Shown: piece by piece, positions 42,939-53,100 of the stretch
Layout of the letters: each line of letters starts with the position of its first letter
Position numbering within the stretch: position 1 is the first letter of the stretch
NCBI RefSeq assembly: GCF_963677565.1
Contig: NZ_OY781981.1
Span: 1,178,001-1,242,000 of the forward strand
Source: an uncultured Draconibacterium sp.
GTDB lineage: Bacteria > Bacteroidota > Bacteroidia > Bacteroidales > Prolixibacteraceae
Direction of reading: 5' to 3'
Length of the DNA: 64,000 nt
Position numbers and translations under genes: made by a program
Notes under the pieces: model-generated
The model's database searches: none
Seen by the model: only the letters and a program-made list of their open reading frames with translations
Told to the model about the DNA's origin: nothing

Positions 42939-44717
42939 TTAGTCTAACTCAACAACAGGACGAACCTTGTAACCTTTTTCAAAGAAAGCAGGTCCATTAT
43001 CTTCATTATTATTTGCCGAGTTACCAACAAGATTAGGATTGGCGTTAAGCGTATTTTGATAAATCGGGAAATATTCATGTCCTTTATAATAGTAGTCAAA
43101 CGATGAAGCATCGGCGGTTTCAGCAGTAAGCTCTTCTGTTGAAGCTATTACTTCGCCTTCCTCATTCGTAGGGGCTAATAAATAATAGCCATGTTCTGTA
43201 AGCTGTTGCATGCGGCTGGCATCGTAAAAGAATCCCCAACGGATAATATCGATACCACGTCCGTTTTCGCAACCGAATTCTTTAGGACGTTCGACATTTG
43301 CAATTTGTTCGAACAGCGCATCAGCAGATGGGAAGTCGGAAAGTTGAAGGTCTTCAAGAGCAACACGATTACGCACTTCGTTAATGTAATTGATTGCCGT
43401 TTGTGTTGGTCCGTTCACTTCATTCTCGCATTCTGCAGCACGCAGTAAAACATCACTGTAACGCATCATTCGCAAGTTTACTCCACAATGCAATCCATTG
43501 GTAATGGAAGTATAAATGTTGTTTCTTGCGTTGGTAAACTTAGCAATTGATATACCACCCTGAGCCGTGTTCGACAAAGGAGTTACAGTTATATCTTGTT
43601 GATAAACGGTATTGCTGCGAGGATCCCCATTGGGATAAGCTGCTGTTTTTTGGCCGGTATAAGTGTCATACTCAGCCTCATGTGTTACCAGTGTCCAGTA
43701 TAAACGAGGATCAAGACGACCATCAGTACAGTTCTCTTTTTTGAACAGGTTGTACAACCATGGAGAGCCTGCAAGGTCGCCCCAGCTACCCAAATCCTGA
43801 GAAGCATAGTTACTTTCTACAGCATGGCCCTGAGAAGCTTCAGAGGTTAATAGTTCAATAACCCACTCGTCTTCGGTACCACCTGTGCCATAATCCATAA
43901 ACTGAATTTCGAAAAGGCTTTCAGAGTTGTTTTCAGTATCTTCCTTAAAGTTGTCGCCATAGTCGGCAGTAAGTGCATAGTGTCCGTATGTGCCGGCGAT
44001 AATGTCTTTCAGAACAGGTAAAGCCTCAGAAAATTTATGACGGAACATTAAAGCACGAGCAAGGTATCCGGCAGCAGAACCGCTGGTAGCACGTCCCTGA
44101 GCCCATTCGCCACCTGCATCGCGCGATGGTAATATTTGCATCGCTGTTTTAAGGTCAACCTCTATTTGGTCAAATACCGAGTCTTGACTGGTGGTGTGTG
44201 CATACATGGTGTTGATGTCTGAATATGAATCATAGTCAGTAATCAGCGGAACGTCCTGGTAATAAGTAGCCAGTTCGTAGTATGCCAAAGACCGGAGGAA
44301 AAGGGCTTGTCCTTTTATCGCATTGTACGAATCTTCCGACATGCTAACATCATCAACTTTCGACAATACAAAGTTTGCGTGGTTTATAATGATGTAAAAG
44401 CTTCTCCATGGCCATTCGTCACCAATTCCAATAGTTCCCGGAGAATTGAAGTTGTCGTACTCCAAATACCACTGTTGAGATGAGTTCCATACTTCGTCGC
44501 CGCGAACAGCATCTAAAGTATAACCAACACGAGAAAATGTACCATCGTAGCGAAGCGGATTGTAGCATGCAATAATGGCCTCCTGAAGTTCTGACTCTGA
44601 ATCGCCAAAATCGTAGGTTGTCTGATTATTCGGATTCACAACATTGAGATCGTCCTCGCAGGCAGTGAAACCTGCAAAAAGCACCAACATTGCTAGAATT
44701 ATATTTATACGTTTCAT
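42939..44717 (-). CDS. SusD-like surface glycan-binding lipoprotein
   Basis: 592 residues with lipobox FAGFTAC followed by EDD. RagB/SusD architecture: TPR-rich helices (AIKGQALFLRSLAYYELATYYQDVP) and the C-terminal signature RYSDVLLRAAECENE and ERPKEFGCENGRGIDIIRW. It lies on the outer membrane surface as the lid of the SusC barrel, capturing oligosaccharides. It follows susC by 28 bases. From the linked enzymes the ligand is most likely arabinan or arabinoxylan oligosaccharide. Confidence 0.95.
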   Translation of the reverse strand: MKRINIILAMLVLFAGFTACEDDLNVVNPNNQTTYDFGDSESELQEAIIACYNPLRYDGTFSRVGYTLDAVRGDEVWNSSQQWYLEYDNFNSPGTIGIGDEWPWRSFYIIINHANFVLSKVDDVSMSEDSYNAIKGQALFLRSLAYYELATYYQDVPLITDYDSYSDINTMYAHTTSQDSVFDQIEVDLKTAMQILPSRDAGGEWAQGRATSGSAAGYLARALMFRHKFSEALPVLKDIIAGTYGHYALTADYGDNFKEDTENNSESLFEIQFMDYGTGGTEDEWVIELLTSEASQGHAVESNYASQDLGSWGDLAGSPWLYNLFKKENCTDGRLDPRLYWTLVTHEAEYDTYTGQKTAAYPNGDPRSNTVYQQDITVTPLSNTAQGGISIAKFTNARNNIYTSITNGLHCGVNLRMMRYSDVLLRAAECENEVNGPTQTAINYINEVRNRVALEDLQLSDFPSADALFEQIANVERPKEFGCENGRGIDIIRWGFFYDASRMQQLTEHGYYLLAPTNEEGEVIASTEELTAETADASSFDYYYKGHEYFPIYQNTLNANPNLVGNSANNNEDNGPAFFEKGYKVRPVVELD

Positions 44718-44745
44718 AATATTCTCTATTTATTAGTTTAATTTT

Positions 44746-47700
44746 TTAGAATGAGAAGTTTACTCCAAACATTATAGTTCGTGGTGTTGGATAAGAAGCG
44801 TAGTTATAACCCGGAGTAAATGTACCTCCTGCGAAGTCTACGTTGTATCCTACGTACTTAGAAATGGTAGCCAAATTCTGACCAGATGCATACACGCGAA
44901 CATTGTGAATATATCCTCCAAACAATTTGTCTGGGAAGTTATAACCCAATTCAATGTTGGCAAGTTTCAAGTATGATGCATCTTGCAGATAACGCTGGCT
45001 AAACATATCGTTTGTGATTGATCCTGTTGATTTATAAGCAACGCGTGGCACATCGGTGGCTGTATTTTCCGGTGTCCAGGCATTCAACAGGTCAACAGTT
45101 TTGTTCATCGCACCGTATGAGCTGCGTAATGTTACGTCAACAAAATCAACGGCTTTAAAACCTGCAGCTCCGTGAGCCGACACGCTTAAGTCAAAACCTT
45201 TCCATTCGGCACGTGCATTAAGACCAAAGTTTACATCCGGCAAACCACTTCCCAAAAATGTACGGTCGGCGTTTGTAATTTCACCGTCAGGTATTGGATT
45301 ACCGTCTTCATCAAATGCACCTGCTATATCGGCGTATGCCACATCTCCCGGTTGTGCTCCGGGCTGATTAACGTAATTGCCTTCTGAGTTGATACGGTTG
45401 TCAATCTCTTCCTGCGACTGGAAGATTCCTTCGTAAACGTATCCATAGAATGAACCTACCTCACGACCAACTTCTGTGCGGCTGTTGCCATCGGTACGAG
45501 GTTCGTTTGAAACACCCAGCTTTGTTACCTTGTTACTAAGGGTAGATAAGTTGGCAGAAATATCAAACTTAACAGCATGTTGATGATTGTGGTAAGCAAC
45601 CAGGAATTCCAAACCTGAGTTTTCCATTGTTGCCGCGTTCATCGTTACTGATGTGTTGGCAGCACCGGCATTGGTTGGAACTGCTACACTGTAAAGAAGG
45701 TCTTCTGATATCGATTTATACCAGTCGAAAGTAAATTCAAGTTTATTGTTGAACATACCCAGGTCGAGACCAAAGTCTAATGTTTTCTTCTTTTCCCAAC
45801 GGATGGCAGTGTTTACGTAGTTTGTAATTGTTGAGCCGGTAACCTTATTATTATCAAAACTATAAGTGTAGTTACCTCTTGCCATAATATCCATGTACTG
45901 GTATTCGCCAATGTTCTCATTACCTAATTCACCATAGCTACCACGAACCTTCAACAGGTTGATAATAGATTCGTCAATAGTGAAGAAGTTTTCACGTTCG
46001 ATACGCCAACCTGCAGATACTGATGGGAACCAATCCCAACGGTCATCTGAAGAAAGACGGCTTGAACCATCGCGGCGTACTGTTGCTGAAAGCAGGTATT
46101 TGTCATCGTAATTGTAGTTTACACGACCGATGTATGAGGCCAGTACGTGTTCGCTTTCGTAAGTTGATGCCGCTGTTTCTTCTGCGTTACCTACCTGTAG
46201 ATAATATGGTTCCGGCATGTTAACACCATTACCTGAAAGTGTGTGGTAGAGTTCGCGCTCGAATGTTTGACCGGCAAGAACATTAACTGAGTGACGTCCG
46301 AATTTACCATCATAGTTTACCGTATTCTCTATAAGTGCGGCGCTATAGTTGCGATAACCTTGTGTTAGTTTCTCATTGCTCTTCGACAAATAGTTTGTTG
46401 TACTCTGTATAAAAGCAGGTACAAAAGTAAAGTCTTTTGCAATGGTTTTGCTGTACGACAAGTTAAGGTTGTAGCTTAACTTGTGATTTTCGTTCGCCTT
46501 GCCAACCATATCGAACAGATCAACATTAGCAGAACCTGAAGCAACGATACGGTCAACAACAGAGTTTCTGGTTAAAAGATTGTTGGTAAGCAGAACGTTT
46601 GTTGCACGAATGTCACCGTGAACATCGTCGTAATATGTACCATATCCGTATGAGTCGTAAGTGTATTCTGATGCGGCTGAAATTTTGTCGTCCAGTACCC
46701 ATGTAGATTCATCGTAAGCCTTAATAGAAGGAGGTAAAAGCAGAACCGAAGCCATTACAGGAAACTGTGCTCCATAAAGACCCTGCACCCACTCGTTGGC
46801 ATTACTAAGTGCCATGTTGTCCTGATCGCTGTGGCTATAAACGATGTTCGTTTTTAGTTTCAGAAACTTAACATCCATAGTATTGTTCACACGGGCAGTG
46901 TAACGCTCGAAATTAGGACCGGCACCTTCCATTGTTCCATCCTGGCTATAGTAGTCAAGCGCAATGTTGTAAGTATTGTTTTCGCCACCTCCCGAGAGGT
47001 TAACGTTATGATTCTGACGAATACCTGTTTTAAATGCTTCGTCGTGCCAGTTTGTATTCACTTCATTTGGATCTACATATTTTGGACTTGAAGGATTGTA
47101 CCCTGCAGGAACATCAATGTCGCTGTTATTGTATGCCATGGTTACGTAATCAGCATATTGGTAGGCATCCATAACATCGTATACTCCTTCCTGAACCTTG
47201 TCGATACCAACGTAGCCTTTGTAGTCAATTTTCATTGGCTGGTTCTTCTTACCTTGCTTTGTGGTAATGATAACCACACCGTTTGCAGCACGCGAACCAT
47301 AGATTGCGGCAGCAGAAGCATCTTTAAGTACCTGAAGTGTTTCGATATCGTTTGGCGAGAAATCGCGAATGGTTGTTCCCATAGGTACTCCGTCAACAAC
47401 GTACAGAGGTGCAGTGCTACCGAATGAACCGATACCACGAATACGTACTACCGGATCGGCTCCCGGTTGTCCGTCAGATGTAATCTGAACACCGGATACT
47501 TTTCCCTGCAGCATGGTTGAGATGTTTGATTTGGATACTTTCTTCATCTCGTCAGCATCTACTACAGCAACTGAACCCGTGAGGTCAACCTTACGTTGTG
47601 TACCGTAACCCACTACTACCACTTGTTCAAGTCCTACCATATCGGCAACCAATGTAACGGTGCCTAATGCAGTTTTCCCTTCAACGTTTACTTCCATCGA

Positions 47701-47973
47701 TTTGTAACCTATAAAAGATATTTCCAGTATGGCATCTGAAGGAACAGAAAGTGAGAAGTTACCATCAATATCGGTAATAGTACCATTTGATGTACCTTTT
47801 TGTACTACGGTTGCTCCAATAAGCGATTCTCCGCTTTCGTCAACGACTTTACCGTTAACTGTTATGTTGTCTTGTTGAGCCATTGACACCTGGTCGGCGT
47901 TATCATTTCCTTCTGCGTATGTTGCCGTAGAAAATGCCAGCAAACCCAACAGTATTAAATATAAATATTTCAT
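44746..47973 (-). CDS. SusC/RagA-type TonB-dependent outer-membrane transporter
   Basis: 1075 residues: signal peptide, CarboxypepD_reg-like domain (VNGKVVDESGESLIGATVVQKG), TonB-box-like VVVGYGTQRKVDLTG, plug domain (GVQITSDGQPGADPVVRIRG) and a 22-stranded barrel ending NYASYPTPRTIMFGVNFSF (last residue Phe). There is no STN signalling domain, in keeping with control by the neighbouring two-component sensor. It imports oligosaccharides using TonB energy in complex with the SusD-like lipoprotein. The start codon lies in a predicted mRNA hairpin (47971-48007). Confidence 0.96.
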   Translation of the reverse strand: MKYLYLILLGLLAFSTATYAEGNDNADQVSMAQQDNITVNGKVVDESGESLIGATVVQKGTSNGTITDIDGNFSLSVPSDAILEISFIGYKSMEVNVEGKTALGTVTLVADMVGLEQVVVVGYGTQRKVDLTGSVAVVDADEMKKVSKSNISTMLQGKVSGVQITSDGQPGADPVVRIRGIGSFGSTAPLYVVDGVPMGTTIRDFSPNDIETLQVLKDASAAAIYGSRAANGVVIITTKQGKKNQPMKIDYKGYVGIDKVQEGVYDVMDAYQYADYVTMAYNNSDIDVPAGYNPSSPKYVDPNEVNTNWHDEAFKTGIRQNHNVNLSGGGENNTYNIALDYYSQDGTMEGAGPNFERYTARVNNTMDVKFLKLKTNIVYSHSDQDNMALSNANEWVQGLYGAQFPVMASVLLLPPSIKAYDESTWVLDDKISAASEYTYDSYGYGTYYDDVHGDIRATNVLLTNNLLTRNSVVDRIVASGSANVDLFDMVGKANENHKLSYNLNLSYSKTIAKDFTFVPAFIQSTTNYLSKSNEKLTQGYRNYSAALIENTVNYDGKFGRHSVNVLAGQTFERELYHTLSGNGVNMPEPYYLQVGNAEETAASTYESEHVLASYIGRVNYNYDDKYLLSATVRRDGSSRLSSDDRWDWFPSVSAGWRIERENFFTIDESIINLLKVRGSYGELGNENIGEYQYMDIMARGNYTYSFDNNKVTGSTITNYVNTAIRWEKKKTLDFGLDLGMFNNKLEFTFDWYKSISEDLLYSVAVPTNAGAANTSVTMNAATMENSGLEFLVAYHNHQHAVKFDISANLSTLSNKVTKLGVSNEPRTDGNSRTEVGREVGSFYGYVYEGIFQSQEEIDNRINSEGNYVNQPGAQPGDVAYADIAGAFDEDGNPIPDGEITNADRTFLGSGLPDVNFGLNARAEWKGFDLSVSAHGAAGFKAVDFVDVTLRSSYGAMNKTVDLLNAWTPENTATDVPRVAYKSTGSITNDMFSQRYLQDASYLKLANIELGYNFPDKLFGGYIHNVRVYASGQNLATISKYVGYNVDFAGGTFTPGYNYASYPTPRTIMFGVNFSF

Positions 47974-48007
47974 ACGATTAATTTTTTGTTTATTAAGATA
48001 TCGTATG
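47971..48007 (-). promoter_or_regulatory. Hairpin that would enclose the susC start codon
   Basis: CATACGAT at 47971-47978 and ATCGTATG at 48000-48007 are exact inverted copies. In the minus-strand mRNA the second arm includes the susC ATG. Pairing would hide the start codon in an 8-bp stem with an A/T-rich loop of 21 bases, which could limit translation. The stem is A/T-rich and of modest stability. Confidence 0.4.
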
Positions 48008-48089
48008 GAACTCGCACCTTAATGATTCGCTTCTTAGTGAATGTATAAGAGATGCTCGTTTCATAGTTTAATATGTTTTATCTTATTGA

Positions 48090-49790
48090 TTATTCAACAA
48101 TTACGATGTAAGATCCTTCCAGAACAATTGCGGTATTCAAGTCAGAGCTGTCTACGGTTATTCCTGCGTATTCCTGGAAATGTGTTTCGCCGGTCGCATA
48201 AGTTACATCGTAACGAACGTCAGCTGTGTTGTCGCCATTATTTGTAACCGTAATTTCAATTCTTGATCCACTAATATTTGCTCCAAAAATGTCGAAGTTC
48301 CAGTCGTTGGTATTGGTAGATGTAGCATAGCCATCGCCCCAACCGAAGTTGTCCATACGAACTACGCCGTATTCGGTCATGTCTGCCTTACGAAGAATTG
48401 TACTCGGACTGTTCCAGTTATTAATTCCGTTAGAGTAGGCGTACATTTTAATTGTTTTGCTCTCGCCTGATGGAACCGGGTAATCCTCTGAGAATTGCGA
48501 CCACCAACCGGTAGAGAAGTCGTAAGCACCTACTTGGGCAATACCTTTTATAAGCGTCAGAGGGTATGTTGTAGATACTGTACTTGATGCACCAACATAA
48601 GAAATAACAGCTTCCTGAGTACCTTCGGCAGGCGTAATTCCGCTAAACTGAAGTGCTTCATTTGATAATACTCCGGTTGTTCCGTCTGAATAAGTTGCCG
48701 TTACAACTAAACCTCTAGTGTTGAATATGATATCCATGGTATCGTTGTAGAAATAGTATTCAGTAATATTTGGCTCTGTTGTAACCTCAAGGGCCGTAAC
48801 GGAGTTGGTAACTTCTAGCGTGTAGAAAGTTGATACAGCCTGAGTATATTCGCCTTGTTTTGTTTTACTGTAAGCTACAACCACTGTCTTTTCGCCGAGA
48901 GTAGTCATATCAGGAACAACAGTGAATGAAAGATCAGCTGTGTCTACTTCTGCAGAAGATCCGTCGGCAAAAGTAACAGTCGCAACTGCATCTCCCCAGA
49001 AATCTTCATTGCCAATTTCAACAAATTCAGGAGCTCCAGTAACACTAATTGAAACCGGATTTACGTCTTCAACCACAGTCATCTGAGAAGGTAAAAGATA
49101 TGCCGTTATCATTTCGAAATAACTATTGTCGCATTTTAAGGAAGCCACAATATCCTCAGTAGCCGAAACCGGCTGTTGATATGTCATGGTTAGCACGGTA
49201 CCATTTGTACCTTCGGCAGTAGCTGTAACAAATGCATTTCCGGTAATTGAGTGGTCGACTATCAAAGTAACATGTGCACCTTGCATGGTCTCGCGGAAGT
49301 CGTTCCAAATGTCATCATCTCCGTCGGTGTCCGGATAATCCTGAGAGATCAGTGCTAAGTCAAAATCTTCGTTACCCCAGCCGTAGGCATCAGAACGGAG
49401 AACAAAGTATTCTGCATAGTCGCCTGCATCACGATCATCTCCGTTGGCAACGAAAAGGTTCCAGTTGTTCCAGTTGTTAACGCCGGAGCCGTGGTTAACA
49501 AACTCTAAATGCAATAGTTTGTTTGTTGGAATTGAAAAAGCATCAGAGAATACGTTATCCCCCCAGCCAGAGCTGTTATCTTCAGCACCTACAATGAATG
49601 TGCTGATGTTGAGGTAAGTAGTGTCACCTGTGTCTACGCTTGCTTTCGCATCTGCAATTGAGTCGATTCTGTCTTGCAGGTCAGAGGGAGCAACAATTGA
49701 ATAAGTATCCAACTGCTCGCACCCAACCAGGGCAATTGCTGCAAAAAATGCTGCGCATAATGCCCACCTTATTAGATTCGATTTTTTCAT
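48090..49790 (-). CDS. Predicted surface glycan-binding lipoprotein with duplicated outer domains
   Basis: 566 residues from the ATG at 49790 (MKKSNLIRWAL); the frame extends upstream but without a signal peptide. The lipobox AIALVGC places the lipidated Cys at 24. Two similar domains of about 150-170 residues lie at the ends: each has a NNWN element, EYFVLRSDAYGWG or EYGVVRMDNFGWG, a Trp-containing acidic segment (DDIWNDF, NDWNFDIF), then a strand series (AHVTLIVDHS, SRIEITVTNN). Two bacterial Ig-like domains (TVTFADGSSAEV, VTATYSDGTTGV) join them. I recognise no named binding family for the outer domains. It precedes susC by 116 bases and probably helps capture glycan. Confidence 0.8.
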   Translation of the reverse strand: MKKSNLIRWALCAAFFAAIALVGCEQLDTYSIVAPSDLQDRIDSIADAKASVDTGDTTYLNISTFIVGAEDNSSGWGDNVFSDAFSIPTNKLLHLEFVNHGSGVNNWNNWNLFVANGDDRDAGDYAEYFVLRSDAYGWGNEDFDLALISQDYPDTDGDDDIWNDFRETMQGAHVTLIVDHSITGNAFVTATAEGTNGTVLTMTYQQPVSATEDIVASLKCDNSYFEMITAYLLPSQMTVVEDVNPVSISVTGAPEFVEIGNEDFWGDAVATVTFADGSSAEVDTADLSFTVVPDMTTLGEKTVVVAYSKTKQGEYTQAVSTFYTLEVTNSVTALEVTTEPNITEYYFYNDTMDIIFNTRGLVVTATYSDGTTGVLSNEALQFSGITPAEGTQEAVISYVGASSTVSTTYPLTLIKGIAQVGAYDFSTGWWSQFSEDYPVPSGESKTIKMYAYSNGINNWNSPSTILRKADMTEYGVVRMDNFGWGDGYATSTNTNDWNFDIFGANISGSRIEITVTNNGDNTADVRYDVTYATGETHFQEYAGITVDSSDLNTAIVLEGSYIVIVE

Positions 49791-50113
49791 AAAATTAAAT
49801 TTGATTGAGTTTATTCTTTTAAAAATATCTGAGTCGCTTTTCTTTCTATTATGACCCTGATTTAGTTTGTAATATGGGCGGTTGCCCTGTTCCAATGTTA
49901 TCCGGTAGTTCGATTAAACTGTCTCCCGATTTAATTGGATGAGATCACTTAGTTACATAGTCTGGTTTTTTATCATGATTAATAATTATTGGTTTACACA
50001 TAAATTCTGACTGTAAAATTACGGAGGGTAGGTGCTGAATTGGGTGGACAATTCAATATTGAAAGTGGACGATTGGGGAAATCGCACTTTTAGCGGCGTT
50101 TATGGGCTGATAA
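49791..50113. other. Upstream region of the arabinan locus
   Basis: 323 bases without a gene. It contains the direct repeat at 50044-50074 (given separately) and on the minus strand TAATTTTA at 50014-50021, one base from the -7 consensus, which would give a leader of about 215 bases. No other structure was convincing. Confidence 0.4.
50044..50074 (-). promoter_or_regulatory. Candidate operator of the hybrid two-component regulator
   Basis: GTGGACAATT (50044-50053) and GTGGACGATT (50065-50074) are direct repeats with one mismatch, 21 bases apart, two helical turns. That is the layout expected for an AraC-type DNA-binding domain dimer. They lie upstream of the lipoprotein-susC-susD unit and just after the sensor gene, 23 bases from a -7-like element. 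Confidence 0.6.
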
Positions 50114-53100
50114 TTAGTTGGTTGAGTGTTTTTTTGTGAACTCGCTAGGACTCGCTCCGTAGAATTTTTTGAAAATACGACTGAAGTATTTCGGGTCGTT
50201 AAAACCGGTTTGGAATGCAATTTCGGAAATGGTTTGATCAGATGTTTTGATCATTTCAACCGACTTTTTCAATTTATAGGAATTAATAAAATCGGTAATG
50301 TTTAGGTCGGTAAGTGCCTTAATTTTTTTGTACAACAAACTTCGGCTTACAAACATTTCGCGGGCAAACTGTTCCACCGAAAAATCAGATTCAGAATAAT
50401 TCTTTTCCAAAATCGCATAAGCTTTTGTAATAAATTCTTCATCCAGTTTATTGGATGAAAATTTATCGGGAGCCACTGGTTCAGGACTACTGAAAATGTT
50501 TTTAATTTTTCTGCGCGACTCGATGATGTTCCGCATTTTTATTTGCAGAATTTGCAGGTTGAAAGGTTTTGGGATATAGTCGTCGGCACCGGTTTCAAGT
50601 CCTTCTATCCAGCTTTCTACCATATTTTTTGCCGTTAGCAGAATGATCGGGATGTGACTGGTTTGGATGTTCTTTTTCAGGCGGCTGCACAATTCTATTC
50701 CATCCATAACAGGCATCATTACATCGCTGATTATCAATTCAGGCGAATATTTCTTAGCCATTTCAAGACCGATTTTTCCGTTCTCGGCACCCAAAACCCG
50801 GTATTCCGAACGAAGGGTTTGCAAAAGGAAACTACGCAGGTCGAAATTATCCTCAACAATTAGTATGATCGGTTTCGCTTTGTCCTCGTTTGTATGTTCA
50901 TCTCCCAATTCATAATCGGTGTTTCGGGCTTCAATATGCTCGGCCAATACATTCACACGTCCCTCAATGTTTATCTCCGATGGGATTGTTGTTTCGTTGA
51001 TCTCGTCACTCTCAAACTGATTTTTAGAATAAGGCATATAAACAGTAAAGACGCTTCCTTTTTGGGGTTCGCTTTCTACTTTTATTTCGCCATGAAGAGC
51101 ATGTATAATTTCATGGGTTAAGGCCAGACCGATTCCTGAGCTGGTAAAATCGGTTTGTTTGTCCGAGTCGGGATCTTTGTAAAACCGGTCGAAAATGTGT
51201 GGCAAATGTTCTTTTGAAATGCCCCTGCCCGTATCTACTACGCTTATGGCAGCATAGGGTGGAGGAATACAACCTTCGCGTTGTTCGGTAATATTCTCGA
51301 TTTTTAACGAAATAGAACCTGAAACAGGTGTGTTTTTAAAAGCGTTGGAAAGCAGGTTGTAAAATACGTTTTCTACTTTCTCGGCGTCGAACCAGGTTTC
51401 ATTATCTATGTTGGTTTCAATAAATTTGTAGTTAATTTTTTGGTGCTCTGCCAGGTCTTTAAACGATTCGAAAATACCGTATATAAACTGTTGCAGATTG
51501 CCCTTGCTAACATTCAGTTTTAGTTTTCCGGTTTCAATACGGCGGAAATAAAGTAACTGGTTAATCAGGTGTAAAAGTCGTTGTGCATTGCGGTTTATAA
51601 TACTTAATGTATTGTGTGTGGTGGCATCGGTTTTCAGGTTTTGCATTAACTGCTCCAGCGGATCGATAATAAGCGTTAACGGTGTGCGGAACTCGTGCGA
51701 AATGTTGGTGAAAAAGCGCAGGCGCAATTGGTTTACCAGCTTAACTTTTTCGTTCAGGTCAATCATTTCGTCGCGCTGTTTGGCAATTTGCTGGTTCTGT
51801 TTTTCAAGCTCTTCTTTTTGTTCTTCAATTTTAAAAGTACGCTCGCGAACCTGTTTTTCCAGTTTACGTTTTTGCTCTTTCAGGAACTGGGTACGGTAAC
51901 GAATGTAGGCCAAAACCATTCCGATAATAAACAACACGGCCAAAAACTGGAACCAGGCAGTTTCCCAAAACGGAGGTATAATGTTTATGGTAAGAGTTGT
52001 ATATTTTTCTGACCAGATACCATCACTATTTGCCGCCTTAACCTTGAAAGTATACCTTCCTCCGGAAAGGTTGGTGTAGTTGGCAAACCTACGAGAGGCA
52101 GGCACTTCAACCCAATCCTGGTCTACGCCTTCCATTTGGTAGGCATATTTTATTTTCCCGGGTTGGAAGTAATCCAGCGCTGAAAACTCGACGGAGAAAA
52201 CAGCATCTTTATAAGAGAGCGAGATTTCCTGTGTTTCGCTAATCGGTGCGTTCAATATTACTTTTGAATGGTATTTTTCGCCAATAATCACCGGATCGCT
52301 AAATACCGAGAATTGTGTAAATACAGGCTGTGGGATGTTGGGGTACGATTCGAATTCTGCCGGGTTGAAATAGTTAAGTCCTTCTATACCACCAAAGTAT
52401 AAATTCCCCTGTTCGTCGGAACACGAAGCCGACCAGTAAAACTGATCGCTCAGCAAACCATCGCTGGAGTAAAAGTTCTGGAATGTTTCGGTAATCGGAT
52501 CAAATTTCGATAAACCGTTATCTGTTGAAATCCACAGGTTTCCCTGGGCGTCTTCTTCAATGGCATAGGCAACGTTATTGCATAAACCGTTCTGTTCGTT
52601 GTAATTAATAAAACCGCCGTTTCCTTTTTCGGTGTATTTACAAATACCGTTTCCGTAGGTGCCAAACCAAATGGTTCCGTCGTGTGCCTCAAAAAGCGAA
52701 ATGACATAATTGCCTGCTATTGACGCCGAATCCTCCGGATTAGTTATGTATTTCTCGAAATTGATCTGCCCTGAATTATCATTCAATTCAAGCAGGTGCG
52801 AACGGTTAAAACGATAAAGTCCGTTTTCGGTACCTACCCAAACCCTGTTTTGACTGTCGGTTAAAAGGCATCCAATCTCGAGAGCCTGGTCGATATCCAT
52901 TTTTTCGTGAACATGCAGGAAAATGTCTCCCTCCGGATTATATATATCGAGTCCTCCACGTGTACCGATTAAAATGTGTTTATCGTCGAGGTATTCAAGA
53001 CTTGAAATAAAGCTGCTACACAAACTTCTTGAATCGCCGGGAACATTTACAAGGATATCAAAACGATTTTGTTTATCGTCGAGTAATTTGTTTAATCCGC

